Origin: Sulfurisoma sp.
Lineage (GTDB): Bacteria > Pseudomonadota > Gammaproteobacteria > Burkholderiales > Rhodocyclaceae
Assembly (NCBI GenBank): GCA_030691075.1
Contig: JAUYFI010000030.1
Coordinates: 53,621 to 117,620 of the forward strand
Reading direction: 5' to 3'
Length of the DNA: 64,000 nt
The notes beneath the pieces are model-generated. The model was not told the DNA's origin. It saw only the letters and a program-made list of their open reading frames with translations, and did no database searches. Positions 53,621 to 63,723 of the stretch are shown here, one piece after another. How positions within the stretch are numbered: position 1 is the stretch's first letter; every line of letters starts with the position of its first letter. The position numbers and the translations under genes were made by a program.

Positions 53621-54907
53621 GTGACGGCTTCAATCGCAACAGGCCAGACGATCCTTGTCGTCGGCGGCGGCATCTCCGGCATGACCGCGGCCCTGGAAGC
53701 CGCTGAATGCGGCAAGCAGGTAATCCTGGTCGAAAAGACCCCCACGCTCGGCGGTCGCACCGCCCAGCTCTATCGCTACTTCCCCAAGATGTGCCACCCG
53801 ACCTGCGGGCTGGAGATCAACTTGAGGCGCCTCAAGGGCAACCCCAACGTGCGCGTGATGACCCTGACCGAAGTCACCGCGGTGGCCGGCAGTCGCGGCA
53901 ACTACGCCGTGACGCTCAAGGTTGCGCCGCGCCACGTCACCGAGAACTGCACCGCCTGCGGCGACTGCGGCAAGGCTGTGACCAGCGAAATCGCCGACGC
54001 CTACAACTACGGCCTGGGCAAGGTCAAGGCGGCCTACCTGCCGCACGCGATGGCCTATCCGCAACGCTACGTCATCGACCCGTCGATCGCCGGCACGGCC
54101 GAGGGCGAAGCCGCCAAGGCCGCCTGCAAGTACGGCGCGGTCGATCTCGGCATGCAGGAAGAGACCGTCCAGCTCAACGTCGGCGCCGTGGTCTGGGCGA
54201 CCGGCTGGCGTCCCTACGACGCCAACAAGATCCAGCCCTACGGCTACGATCGTTACGCCAACGTGATCACCAGCGTCGAGTTCGAACGCCTGGCCGATCC
54301 GCACGGGCCCACCGGGGGCAAGATCCTGCGTCCCGGCGATGGCAAGGAAGCGAAGAACATCGCCTTCATCCAGTGCGCCGGCTCGCGCGACGAGAACCAT
54401 CTGCGCCACTGCTCGCGCATCTGCTGCATGGCCTCGCTCAAGCAGACCCAGTATGTGCGTGAAGCCTGGGGCGACGAAGGCAAGTCGACGATCTACTACA
54501 TCGACATCCGCGCCATCGACCGCTTCGAGGACTTCTACCAGATGGTGCAGAAGGACGCGACCGTCAGCTTCGTCAAGTCCAAGGTCGCCCGCATCGCGGA
54601 GAACAAGGACAACGGCAATCCGGTACTGCACGGCGTCGACACCGAGGGCTACCACCGCTACGCCACCGAGCACGACCTCGTCGTTCTCGCGGTCGGCATG
54701 GAGCCGGAAGTGACGGGAGTGAAACTGCCGGACGACATCATCCTCGACTCCTCGAACTTCATCGAGGGCTCCAGGGACGGCGGCATGATCGGCGCCGGCG
54801 CCGCCTCCAGCCCGCTCGACGTCAACCGCGCGGTGCAAAGCGCCACGGCCGCTTCCCTGCGGGCAATCCAGGTCATTCACAAGAATGCCGCCACGGAGAA
54901 TGCATAA
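53621..54907 (+). CDS. qmoA: HdrA-like FAD protein, QmoA
   Basis: GTG start; ILVVGGGISGMTAALEAAECGKQVILVEK; MCHPTCGLEINLRRLKGNPNV; upstream of qmoB. Confidence 0.9.
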   Translation: MTASIATGQTILVVGGGISGMTAALEAAECGKQVILVEKTPTLGGRTAQLYRYFPKMCHPTCGLEINLRRLKGNPNVRVMTLTEVTAVAGSRGNYAVTLKVAPRHVTENCTACGDCGKAVTSEIADAYNYGLGKVKAAYLPHAMAYPQRYVIDPSIAGTAEGEAAKAACKYGAVDLGMQEETVQLNVGAVVWATGWRPYDANKIQPYGYDRYANVITSVEFERLADPHGPTGGKILRPGDGKEAKNIAFIQCAGSRDENHLRHCSRICCMASLKQTQYVREAWGDEGKSTIYYIDIRAIDRFEDFYQMVQKDATVSFVKSKVARIAENKDNGNPVLHGVDTEGYHRYATEHDLVVLAVGMEPEVTGVKLPDDIILDSSNFIEGSRDGGMIGAGAASSPLDVNRAVQSATAASLRAIQVIHKNAATENA

Positions 54908-54909
54908 CC

Positions 54910-57159
54910 ATGGCTGATAATAAATTTGCTGCGTACATCTGTTCCGGCTGCGGCCTCGGCGACAAGCTCGACGTTGGTTCGCTGGAGAAAATCGCCCAGA
55001 AAGAGGGCAAGATGACGGTGGTCAAGAATCATCCCTTCCTCTGCTCAGCCTCCGGCGTGCAGATGATCAAGGACGACATCGCCAATGAGGGTGTCACCCA
55101 CCTGTGCATCGCCGCCTGCTCGCGTCGCGCCAAGACCGAGGCCTTCAACTTCCCGACGGCAGCCGTCTCCCGCACCAATCTGCGCGAGGGCGTGCTCTGG
55201 GTCGTGGCCGAAGGCTCCGACCATGACGAGGTCCGCCAGGAAATGGCCGAGGACTACGTCCGCATGGGCTGCGCCGAAGTCAAGAAAATGAAGCTGCCCG
55301 AGGGCAACCCCAACCGCGATCAGGCGCAGAACAAGCGCATCCTGGTCGTCGGCGGCGGCATGTCCGGCATGACGGCGGCACTGGCCGCTGCCGAAGCCGG
55401 CTACGAGGCGGTGCTGGTCGAGAAGACCGGCGCGCTCGGTGGCTTCGCCGCGAACCTGTGGAAGCGCGTGCCTTTCAGCAGCCCCTACGCCGAGCCCCAG
55501 GCCACCGGCGTCGAGGAGATGGTCGCCAAGGTCACGGGCAACACCAGGATCAAGCTGCATCTGAACACGACGGTCGCCGAGACCGGTGGCGCGCCCGGCC
55601 GCTTCACCGTGAAACTGGCACGGGAATCCGGCGCCGTCAGCGACGAGACCGTCGGCGCCATCGTCCAGGCCAGCGGCTTCACTCCCTACGACATGGCCAA
55701 GCTGCCCGAACTCGGCGGCGGCCAGGCCAACGTGGTCGACCAGGCCGGGCTCGAAGCCCTCGCCAAAACGGCCAACGGCGGCGCCATCAAGCGCGCCGAC
55801 GGCAAGATCGTTACGTCGGTGGTGTTCGTGCAGTGCGCCGGCCAGCGCGACGACACCGGCACCCACCTCTCCTACTGCTCTGGCCATTGCTGTGCCACCA
55901 GCATCAAGCAGGCGATGTACTTCAAGGACGCCAACCCCGACGTCGACACCGTGGTCATGTACACCGACCTGCGCGTGCCGGGCATGGGCGAGGACTTCTA
56001 TCGCAGCGCCCAGCAGAAGGGCGTGATCTTCACCAAGGGCAAGGCCTCCAAGGTCACCGGCGGTGATTCGTGCAAGGTCGAGTTTTCGGATTTGATCCTC
56101 GACGAGCAGACCTCGGTCGACGCCGATCTGGTGGTGCTCGCCACCGGCCAGGTCGCCAACGCCGGCGTCAATCTGGACGCCTGGACCGAGGTCAACACCG
56201 CGGCCGAGGGCGGCAACGAGGAAGCCAAGGTCAAGCGGTCCGGGATGAAGACGATTTCCGTCCTCAACCTCAACTACCGCCAGGGCCCGGACATGCCGCA
56301 GTTCAAGCATGGCTTCGCCGACTCGCACTTCATCTGCTTCCCCTACGAAACGCGCCGCACCGGCATCTACGCCGCCGGCCCGACGCGGCGGCCGATGGAC
56401 ATGCTGCAGGCGACCGAGGACGCCACCGGCGCCGCGATGAAGGCGATCCAGGCCGTCGAGAACGCCGCGCAGGGCCGCGCCGCCCATCCGCGCGCCTGGG
56501 ATCTGTCGTTCCCGAGCGCCCGCCTCGAAGGCTGCACCCAGTGCAAGCGCTGCACGGTGGAATGCCCGTTCGGCGCCATCGACGAAGACGAAAAGCGCTT
56601 CCCCGTGTTCAACGAACAGCGCTGCCGCCGCTGCGGCACCTGCATGGGCGCCTGCCCGGTGCGCGTGATCTCCTTCGAGAACTACTCCTGCGACACCGTC
56701 GGCAGCCAGATCAAGGCCGTCAATGTGCCGGACGAGGACGAGGAGAAGCCGCGCATCCTGATTCTCGCCTGCGAGAACGACGCCTACCCGGCGCTCGACA
56801 TGGCCGGCGTCCAGCGCCTCAGCTACTCGGCCTACGTCCGCGCCATTCCCGTGCGCTGTCTCGGCTCGGTGAACACCATCTGGATCACCGACGCCCTCAA
56901 CGGCGGCTACGACGGCGTGATGATGATGGGCTGCAAGAAGGGCGACGACTACCAGTGCCACTTCGTCAAGGGCTCGGAGATGGCCCACTACCGCATGAGC
57001 AAGATCGGCGACACCCTGAAGCAGATGGGCATCGAGCCCGAGCGGGTGGTGACGGAGGAAGTCGCCATTACCGACAATGCGCGCGTGGCCAAGCTGATCA
57101 ATGACTATGCCGCCCAGATCAACGATCTCGGCCCCTCGCCCATGAAGGGCTTTGGTTGA
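54910..57159 (+). CDS. qmoB: QmoB (HdrA/MvhD-like Fe-S flavoprotein)
   Basis: ILVVGGGMSGMTAALAAAEAGYEAVLVEK; two ferredoxin motifs CTQCKRCTVECP, CRRCGTCMGACP; MvhD-like C-terminus. Confidence 0.9.
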   Translation: MADNKFAAYICSGCGLGDKLDVGSLEKIAQKEGKMTVVKNHPFLCSASGVQMIKDDIANEGVTHLCIAACSRRAKTEAFNFPTAAVSRTNLREGVLWVVAEGSDHDEVRQEMAEDYVRMGCAEVKKMKLPEGNPNRDQAQNKRILVVGGGMSGMTAALAAAEAGYEAVLVEKTGALGGFAANLWKRVPFSSPYAEPQATGVEEMVAKVTGNTRIKLHLNTTVAETGGAPGRFTVKLARESGAVSDETVGAIVQASGFTPYDMAKLPELGGGQANVVDQAGLEALAKTANGGAIKRADGKIVTSVVFVQCAGQRDDTGTHLSYCSGHCCATSIKQAMYFKDANPDVDTVVMYTDLRVPGMGEDFYRSAQQKGVIFTKGKASKVTGGDSCKVEFSDLILDEQTSVDADLVVLATGQVANAGVNLDAWTEVNTAAEGGNEEAKVKRSGMKTISVLNLNYRQGPDMPQFKHGFADSHFICFPYETRRTGIYAAGPTRRPMDMLQATEDATGAAMKAIQAVENAAQGRAAHPRAWDLSFPSARLEGCTQCKRCTVECPFGAIDEDEKRFPVFNEQRCRRCGTCMGACPVRVISFENYSCDTVGSQIKAVNVPDEDEEKPRILILACENDAYPALDMAGVQRLSYSAYVRAIPVRCLGSVNTIWITDALNGGYDGVMMMGCKKGDDYQCHFVKGSEMAHYRMSKIGDTLKQMGIEPERVVTEEVAITDNARVAKLINDYAAQINDLGPSPMKGFG

Positions 57160-57179
57160 GATAGAGGAGCTTGACAACA

Positions 57180-57803
57180 ATGAGCGATCTGAACACCCAG
57201 GCCGTCGCGCGCTACAAGAACAACTTCCTCAGGGAAGTCGAGGAGCGAGTCGAAGAAGGCGACATGGTCAAGATGTGCATGCAGTGCGGCGTCTGCGCCG
57301 GCTCCTGCCCGCTCGGCCCCCACTGGCAGCATTCGCCGCAGAAGATATTCATGATGATCCGTGCCGGCAAGCGCGAGGAAGTCCTGACGTCGGACTCGAT
57401 GTGGATGTGCACTTCCTGCTACAACTGCATCGTGCGCTGCCCGCGCCAGTTGCCGATCACCCACATCATGCATGGCCTGGCCAACTACGCCCACCGTCTC
57501 GGCATCGCCCCCAAGGGCCAGCCGACGCGCGAGTTTGCGAAAACCTTCTGGAACAACCTGATCAAGAAGGGGCGGGTCAACGAGCTGACGCTCACCCTGG
57601 CGCACTACTTCGCCAACGGCATCGGCCCCGGCATCCAGATCGCGCTGAACATGCAGAAGATCGGCCTGGGCATGGTGCTGGCCGGGCGGCTGAACCCGAT
57701 GGAGATCTTCGGCGGCCACAGCGTCAAGGACCTCAATGGTTTCCACGCCGTGCTGGCCAAGGCGAAGGAAATCGAAGATCGCAAGAAGGGCTTTTCCGCT
57801 TAA
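57180..57803 (+). CDS. hdrC: HdrC-like subunit
   Basis: CMQCGVCAGSCPLG, CTSCYNCIVRCP. Confidence 0.88.
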   Translation: MSDLNTQAVARYKNNFLREVEERVEEGDMVKMCMQCGVCAGSCPLGPHWQHSPQKIFMMIRAGKREEVLTSDSMWMCTSCYNCIVRCPRQLPITHIMHGLANYAHRLGIAPKGQPTREFAKTFWNNLIKKGRVNELTLTLAHYFANGIGPGIQIALNMQKIGLGMVLAGRLNPMEIFGGHSVKDLNGFHAVLAKAKEIEDRKKGFSA

Positions 57804-57820
57804 GCCCGACGGAGAGAAAA

Positions 57821-58720
57821 ATGGCGAAAAAGGAATACGCGTTCTACCCCGGTTGTTCGTCGCAGGCCAAGTCCTCCGCCGCCAACTACCTGACCTCGGT
57901 CAACACGATGTGCGACAAGCTCGACATCAAGCTGACCGAGATCCCCGACTGGAACTGCTGCGGCGCCTCCATCGGCTATGCCGAGGGCGGCGAGCTGCCG
58001 CGCCTGGCGATCAATGCCCGCAACTTCGCCCTGGCCGAGCAGCACCTGCCGGGCAAGGACATCGTGGCCACCTGCGCCGCCTGCTGGCTGGGCGCGCGCG
58101 AGACCAAGGAGCGCCTCGACCACACTTCGCAGTTGATGAAGGAGACCAACGAGGCGCTCGCCGCCGCCGGTCTCAAGTACGAAGGCAAGGTCAACATTCG
58201 CCACATGGTCGAGGTACTGATCGAGGATCTCGGCTACGACGCCATCAAGGCGCCAGTGGTCAAGCCGCTCGAGGGTCTCAAGATCGCCGGCTACGTCGGC
58301 TGCCAAACCAACCGCCCCTTCGGCATCGACGGCGAATCTTTCGAAAATCCCAAGTATCTCGACAAGTTCATCGAGGTGCTGGGTGGCGAGCCGATCGAAA
58401 AGTACGAACAGAAGGTGGCCTGCTGCGGCGGCGCACTGGCTTTCTCCGAGCCCGAGAAGTCGCAGAAGCAGATCCGCGATATCGTCGAGTCGGCGCTCGA
58501 TCACCAGGCCGAGTTGATCGTCACGCCCTGCCCGCTGTGCCAGGCCAACGTCGAGGTTTACCAGTCCGAGATCAACCGCAAGAACGGCACCAAGTTCGCC
58601 GTGCCGGTGGTGTATTACTCGCAGCTGATGGCCGTGGCCTACGGCAGCAGCGCCAAGGATGCCGGCCTCAACGGCCAGCTGATCCGCACCGAGGCGCTCG
58701 AAAAGATCGCCAACAGGTAA
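57821..58720 (+). CDS. hdrB: HdrB-like subunit (CCG domains)
   Basis: YPGCSSQAKSSAANYLTSV; WNCCGASIGY; CPLCQANVE. Confidence 0.9.
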   Translation: MAKKEYAFYPGCSSQAKSSAANYLTSVNTMCDKLDIKLTEIPDWNCCGASIGYAEGGELPRLAINARNFALAEQHLPGKDIVATCAACWLGARETKERLDHTSQLMKETNEALAAAGLKYEGKVNIRHMVEVLIEDLGYDAIKAPVVKPLEGLKIAGYVGCQTNRPFGIDGESFENPKYLDKFIEVLGGEPIEKYEQKVACCGGALAFSEPEKSQKQIRDIVESALDHQAELIVTPCPLCQANVEVYQSEINRKNGTKFAVPVVYYSQLMAVAYGSSAKDAGLNGQLIRTEALEKIANR

Positions 58721-58735
58721 GCCGGGGTATGACAC

Positions 58736-58828
58736 CCCCCACGCTCACTTCGTTCGCTGCCCCCGCAGGGGGCGCTGCCCCCGCAGGGGGCGCTGCCTCC
58801 TTCGGGGCGGCCCTTCAGGAGACATCCA
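58736..58828 (+). repeat. GC-rich element (family 2) with two tandem 18-bp palindromic units, abutting CBS-gene start
   Basis: ccccccacgctcac...(gctgcccccgcagggggc)x2 at 58756-58791...gctgcctccttcggggcggccc. Confidence 0.65.
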
Positions 58829-59457
58829 TGGAAAAGTCCGCCTACAAGGCGCTGCCGATGCAGATCATCAAGGAGGGCACCAGCTACCTGCCCCCCGGCG
58901 GCGGCGTGCCGCGCCTGGTGAAAATGGACTCGCCGGCCGTGACAGTCATGACCGACCTCTGTCAGGTGCCGGCGGCAACCATCCGCGCCGATGCCACGGC
59001 AGCCCAGGCCAGCCAGGCGATGATCGCCCGCGGCGTGCGCCTGCTGCTGGTGGTCGATGCGGCGGGCTTCGTCGAGGGTGTCCTCACCGCGCGCGACACC
59101 ATGGGCGAAAAGCCGGTCAAGTTGCTCGAGGAAAAGGGCGGAAAGCACGACGACTTGCGCGTCGCCGACCTGATGACGCCACGCGACAGGATCGAGGCGC
59201 TCGAAATGGCCGCCGTGCTCAAGTCCATGGTCGGCCACGTCGTCACCACCCTGCGCGAATCCGCGCGCCAGCACGCGCTGGTGATCGACCGCGACCCGAT
59301 CAACGGCGAGGAGCGCATTCGCGGGGTGTTCTCGGCCACGCAAATTGCCCGCCAGCTCGGCATCTCGATCCAGACTTTCGAGGTCGCCAGCACCTTCGCC
59401 GCCATCGAATCGGGCCTGGAACGCTGGGGTTTCGGCAAGCAGGTCACGCAGCGCTGA
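58828..59457 (+). CDS. CBS-domain protein
   Basis: ATAAQASQAMIARGVRLLLVVDAAGFVEGVLTARDTMGEKP; second CBS repeat VADLMTPRDRIEALE. Confidence 0.85.
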   Translation: MEKSAYKALPMQIIKEGTSYLPPGGGVPRLVKMDSPAVTVMTDLCQVPAATIRADATAAQASQAMIARGVRLLLVVDAAGFVEGVLTARDTMGEKPVKLLEEKGGKHDDLRVADLMTPRDRIEALEMAAVLKSMVGHVVTTLRESARQHALVIDRDPINGEERIRGVFSATQIARQLGISIQTFEVASTFAAIESGLERWGFGKQVTQR

Positions 59458-59479
59458 ACCAGCGCCGTCCGGTCAGATC

Positions 59480-59505
59480 AAGGCGCCCGCGGGCGCCATT
59501 TTTTT
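59480..59505 (+). terminator. Rho-independent terminator after CBS gene
   Basis: aaggcgcccgcgggcgccatttttttt. Confidence 0.85.
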
Positions 59506-59512
59506 CATCATC

Positions 59513-59536
59513 GCCGTCCCGCCAGCGCCGACTTTT
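59513..59536 (+). repeat. Dispersed 24-bp repeat; overlaps last base of TAA stop of the minus-strand histidine kinase
   Basis: gccgtcccgccagcgccgactttt. Confidence 0.85.
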
Positions 59537-60861
59537 TAGTTTCTGGCTCCGGTTTCCAGCGGTAGCCGCACGCAGGCGATGGTGCCGCCGTCCGGTCGTC
59601 GCGTCAGGTCCACCGACCAGCCGTTGGCGCTGGCGAGTTGGCGCACGATGGCCAGGCCGAGGCCGCTACCGCCGGTGCGACTGCTGCGCGAGGGCTCCAG
59701 CCGATAGAAGGGCCGGAACACCGCTTCGCGCTCCGCTTCCGGGATGCCCGGACCGCGATCCATTACACGAATCTCGACCCGGTCGTCGGCCATGCGGTAT
59801 TCGATATCGATCGCCTGCCCGGCGCCATAGCGCACGGCGTTGTCGACCAGATTGGACAGGATGCGCCTGAGCGCCAGCGGTCGCACACACAGGCGGCAGT
59901 CGGGGCCGTGGTGACCACGGATTTCCACTCCGGCGTGCGAAAACTGGCCGACAACCTCGGCAAGCAATTCGCACAGATCGACCTCGGCGCTGTCTTGTTC
60001 GGAAAAATCGCGGCTCACCTCCAGGCAGCGGGCGATCAGCTCGTTCATGCCCTCGACGTCGCGCAGCACGCGGTCGAGGAGTTCCGGGTCGGGTTTTTCC
60101 GAGATCATTCCCAGCGCCAGCTGGATGCGCGTGAGCGGCGTGCGCAGGTCGTGTGAAATGCCCGCCAGCAGGGTGGTGCGATTGGCCAGCAGTTCCTCGA
60201 CCTGTTCCCCCATCCGATTGAACTCGCGCGCCAGCGTGGCAAGCTCGGCCGGGCCGGCTTCCGGCAGCGGTTCGAGGCGCAGGCCCTGGCCGATGCGCAT
60301 GGTCGCCGCCGACAGGCGCGACAGCGGTGCGATCAGCCGGTGGGCCAGCCAGGCCGAGGTGATCAGGGTCACCAGGGCGCCGACCGACAGGATGAGCATC
60401 AGGGCGAGCGACGGCTGCACCGCAACCCGGCTGGCGGGGAAACCGACGCGCACCGTGGCGCCGGCCGCCGGCAGGTCGGCCCAGTACCATGACTCGCCAT
60501 TCTCGGCGCGGCTGGCGCGCAGCGTGACGGGCTGGCCGCTGCGCGCGCTCAGAGCGGACTCGAGCAGATGGAAATAGGGCAGCAGGCTGGTGAACCCGGA
60601 CACTTCGTGCAGCGGGTCCTGCACCCGCAGGCGATGCAGGCGACCGATGCGCTCCTGCAGTTGCGGCCGCTCGGCGGCCGGGGCCGCGTGCCAGGCTTGC
60701 GCCGTTCCCAGCATCAGCGCCGCGAAATCGTCGGTGGCATCGCGGCCGAGCGGGGTCAGGGCGAAATACGTGATAACAGCGAGGGTGAAGACCTGGAACA
60801 CGAACGAAACCAGCGCAATGACCAGCGCGGTACGGCCGAACAGCGTGCGCGGGGCCATCAT
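59536..60861 (-). CDS. Sensor histidine kinase (EnvZ-like)
   Basis: LAGISHDLRTPLTRIQLAL; NLVDNAVRYG; RGPGIPEAEREAVFRPFYRLEPSRS. Confidence 0.92.
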   Translation of the reverse strand: MMAPRTLFGRTALVIALVSFVFQVFTLAVITYFALTPLGRDATDDFAALMLGTAQAWHAAPAAERPQLQERIGRLHRLRVQDPLHEVSGFTSLLPYFHLLESALSARSGQPVTLRASRAENGESWYWADLPAAGATVRVGFPASRVAVQPSLALMLILSVGALVTLITSAWLAHRLIAPLSRLSAATMRIGQGLRLEPLPEAGPAELATLAREFNRMGEQVEELLANRTTLLAGISHDLRTPLTRIQLALGMISEKPDPELLDRVLRDVEGMNELIARCLEVSRDFSEQDSAEVDLCELLAEVVGQFSHAGVEIRGHHGPDCRLCVRPLALRRILSNLVDNAVRYGAGQAIDIEYRMADDRVEIRVMDRGPGIPEAEREAVFRPFYRLEPSRSSRTGGSGLGLAIVRQLASANGWSVDLTRRPDGGTIACVRLPLETGARN

Positions 60862-60958
60862 GCCGCCGCCGGGCCGTCCCAAGGCGGCATGCGCGGCTTG
60901 CCCCCTCTGGGGGTGGGGGGCAGCGAGCCGGTTCTAAGGCGAGCGTGGGGGGCCATCA
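60859..60958 (-). repeat. GC-rich element (family 2) abutting histidine kinase start
   Basis: rc: ggccccccacgctcgcc...gctgccccccacccccagagggggcaagccgcgcatgccgccttgggacggcccggcggcggcatgatg. Confidence 0.6.
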
Positions 60959-61675
60959 TCCCGCGCGCGTGCCGCCCGGCGAAAACAGATAACCCTCGCC
61001 CCAGACGGTGCGGAGGTACACCGGGTGTCCCGGATCGGCCTCGATCTTGCGACGCAGGCGGGTGACCCGCACATCGACCATGCGGTCAAAGGGCCCGCGC
61101 TCGTAACCCTTGAGCAGTTCGACCAGGGCATCGCGGCTCAGCACCCGGTCCGGATGGTCGAGCAGCACCTTGAGCAGAGAGAACTCCGCGCCCGACAGTT
61201 CGACTTCCGCCCCATTGCGCATCAAACGGTGCGCTTCGATATCGACCTCGAAAGGACCGAAGTGGCGAAAGCGGCCCGGGGCCGCGGGCGGGCGCCGCCG
61301 CCGCAGCACGGCGGTCACGCGCGCCAGCAGTTCGCGGTGGCTGAATGGCTTGGGCAGGTAGTCGTCGGCGCCGACCTCCAGGCCGACGATGCGGTCGACC
61401 TCCTCGCCACGCGCCGAAAGCATGATGATGGCCGGCGATCCCTCGGCACTGAGCGACCGCGCCAGCACCAAGCCATCCTCCCCCGGCAGCATGACATCGA
61501 GCAGGATCAGGTCGACCGGATGGGTGGCAAGGTGATGCTTCATCGCGGTGCCTTCCGCCACCGCCGCGGCGTCGAAACCGTTGTCCGAGAGATAGCGCAC
61601 CAACAACTCGCGCAAACCCTCGTCGTCATCGACCACCAATATGCGGCCGCGGCATTCAGCCATGGCTTTATTCAT
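60956..61675 (-). CDS. OmpR-family response regulator
   Basis: ILVVDDDEGLRELL; LLDVMLPGEDGL; winged-helix VDVRVTRLRRKIEADPGHPVYLRTVWGEGYLF. Confidence 0.93.
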   Translation of the reverse strand: MNKAMAECRGRILVVDDDEGLRELLVRYLSDNGFDAAAVAEGTAMKHHLATHPVDLILLDVMLPGEDGLVLARSLSAEGSPAIIMLSARGEEVDRIVGLEVGADDYLPKPFSHRELLARVTAVLRRRRPPAAPGRFRHFGPFEVDIEAHRLMRNGAEVELSGAEFSLLKVLLDHPDRVLSRDALVELLKGYERGPFDRMVDVRVTRLRRKIEADPGHPVYLRTVWGEGYLFSPGGTRAG

Positions 61676-61857
61676 TTCCTGAAACAACCTGTAACAACTG
61701 CCGCCCCCTCGCAACACGCCGGAAATCGCTTCGCCCTACCCTGCGACAAGCTTCCGACCGATCTGTCGCAAAAGTATCACAAGCGGGCAGGGAGGATAAC
61801 GGAATCGCCTGCCACATTTGCCGCGGTCAGACTTTTTATTGAAAGAAGGGGAATTCC

Positions 61858-62481
61858 ATGTCCATGAAACAATCGTTTGTTGCAGCCGTTGCCGCCATCG
61901 CCGTCCTCGGCGCCACCGCGGTCGGTTCGGTCTTTGCGGCCGAAGAAGCCAAGGCGCCCGCCAATGGTCACAAGTACCCCAGCATCGAGAAGACGTCGGC
62001 GGATGCCCCCAAGCAGTTCAAGATGAGCAAGGAATTCATGGGGCAGGTGCAAAAGCTGCCGCCGGAGTTCGTGCAGCAGTTCAAGAAGATGACGGCCAAG
62101 CATACCCGCTACAGCGAGGAAGCCACGGCGCGTCAGGTGATGATGGAGTTGCTCTCCGACGTCCAGTGCGTGACGGCGGGACTGATGGTCGAGAACGGCG
62201 AGATGGCCGCCGACTGCGCGATTCGCGCCTCCCGCCACCGCTGGCCGAAGGGGCATCTGCTGGCCTACGTGAAGCTCGATCAGATCAACGTCGACTCGCT
62301 CTCCGCGCTGCCGAAGGTCAACGAGACGGTCGAGGGCGGCCTGGAGCGCACGGCCGAGTTCGCCATCAAGAAGGATTTCGTCAGCGCCGGCGCCGAAATG
62401 GGCAAGGTGCTGAGTGGTTGCTCGACCTGCCACAGCCTGTTCCGCTTCGGCAAGGGCGAGTCTCCCCACATCGTCGAATAG
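61858..62481 (+). CDS. Exported protein with single CXXCH heme motif
   Basis: Signal peptide; VLSGCSTCHSLFRFGKG. Confidence 0.75.
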   Translation: MSMKQSFVAAVAAIAVLGATAVGSVFAAEEAKAPANGHKYPSIEKTSADAPKQFKMSKEFMGQVQKLPPEFVQQFKKMTAKHTRYSEEATARQVMMELLSDVQCVTAGLMVENGEMAADCAIRASRHRWPKGHLLAYVKLDQINVDSLSALPKVNETVEGGLERTAEFAIKKDFVSAGAEMGKVLSGCSTCHSLFRFGKGESPHIVE

Positions 62482-62546
62482 GCCCCGACTGGGCTGGGGG
62501 CGGCGTCGTTCACGAGACTGACGCGCGGCCTACGCACCCATGCAAA

Positions 62547-62574
62547 AGGCGCCCACCGGCGCCTGTTTTTTTGC
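62547..62574 (+). terminator. Rho-independent terminator
   Basis: aggcgcccaccggcgcctgtttttttg. Confidence 0.8.
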
Positions 62575-62632
62575 CGATCGGGCCGTCAGGCGGCGAATGT
62601 CCGCACCTTGCGCGGCAGTCTCGCCATGTCGC

Positions 62633-63583
62633 TCAGTCGCGCGCGCAGCTGGCGCCGTCGTCGTCGCAGACGCCGAGGCCGGAGTCTTCCTCGTTAAAGC
62701 CTTCCCTGGCCATGTCCTCGTCCAGCTTGGCGCGCTTCTCGGCGGCCTCGCGCTCGATCTCGACCTGGCGCCCCTTCCAGCTTTCCAGCCGCGCCTTGGC
62801 GGCTTCCTCGTTGAGCGCGATGCTCTGCTCGCCAAAAAGCACCTGCCGGAGGAAGCGGAAGGCGAACTGCATCAATTCGACGTCGTCGGCGAGGATCAGG
62901 GTGCGCTCGTCATCGGTCATGGTGAACAGCTTGGCAAACGCCTCGCTCTCGACGAAGCTATGGAAGGTATCGACGTCGTAGCAGGCCATGAAGAACAGCT
63001 GGCGGCTCTTGAGCGAGGGGGCGCCAATGGTGGGGCCGGAGGATTTCTTCTTCAGCACCAGCTGGCGCCAGCCGCGGGCCAGTTCGTCGTATTCCGGCAA
63101 GCCCTGTTCCTTGCGGTAGTCGTCGACGCTGATGCTGCGCGCCACCTCGTGGCCCTTGCAGTGATCTTCCTTGACGATGGCATAGGACTGGCGATCGACG
63201 TATTCGTCCTGGCGGCGCATCGACAGCAGGGCCACCGGGTAGTAGCGGCAGGCGGTCGGGCGATCCGCGTAGACGCCACAGCCCTCGGGCTGCATGAAGC
63301 GGCAGGCCGTGCCATTTTCGATGGGACGCAGCTTGACCCCGGCCATGCCGTCCTTTTCCATCTCGTAGGGCACGGTGTAGTCGCGCAGGAACTCGGTGGA
63401 AGTGGTTTCCAGCCGCTTCTTGAGGCGAACGATGTCGTAGGGCGTCAGCGAAATGTCGATGTTGGAACAGCAGGCGTTCCAGCAGGAAATGCCCTTGTGG
63501 CAGGAGAACTGGATCTGGTGGTCGCCCTCGACCATGGTCGGGACGACGGGGCTTTGCGGAAACGGAACGTCGGGCTGGGACAT
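62633..63583 (-). CDS. YkgJ-like cysteine-cluster protein
   Basis: FSCHKGISCWNACCSN; GCGVYADRPTACRYYPV. Confidence 0.85.
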   Translation of the reverse strand: MSQPDVPFPQSPVVPTMVEGDHQIQFSCHKGISCWNACCSNIDISLTPYDIVRLKKRLETTSTEFLRDYTVPYEMEKDGMAGVKLRPIENGTACRFMQPEGCGVYADRPTACRYYPVALLSMRRQDEYVDRQSYAIVKEDHCKGHEVARSISVDDYRKEQGLPEYDELARGWRQLVLKKKSSGPTIGAPSLKSRQLFFMACYDVDTFHSFVESEAFAKLFTMTDDERTLILADDVELMQFAFRFLRQVLFGEQSIALNEEAAKARLESWKGRQVEIEREAAEKRAKLDEDMAREGFNEEDSGLGVCDDDGASCARD

Positions 63584-63670
63584 CTCACACCTCTTTGAAT
63601 CGAACCTGGTTGGCGAAGATGCCACAGCTTGTGGCCTCTTTGCAAACAAGGCTTTGTTGCCTCAAAAAGA

Positions 63671-63707
63671 AAAACCGGACGCCCCAGTACGACGGGACGT
63701 CCGGTCA
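63671..63707 (-). terminator. Terminator downstream of aprA
   Basis: accggacg...cgtccggt stem with A/T-rich tract on the minus strand downstream. Confidence 0.75.
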
Positions 63708-63723
63708 GGATGCTGCTGGCAGC

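Noticed and set aside
55045-57180. 711-aa minus ORF opposite qmoB
   Set aside because: Antisense artefact.
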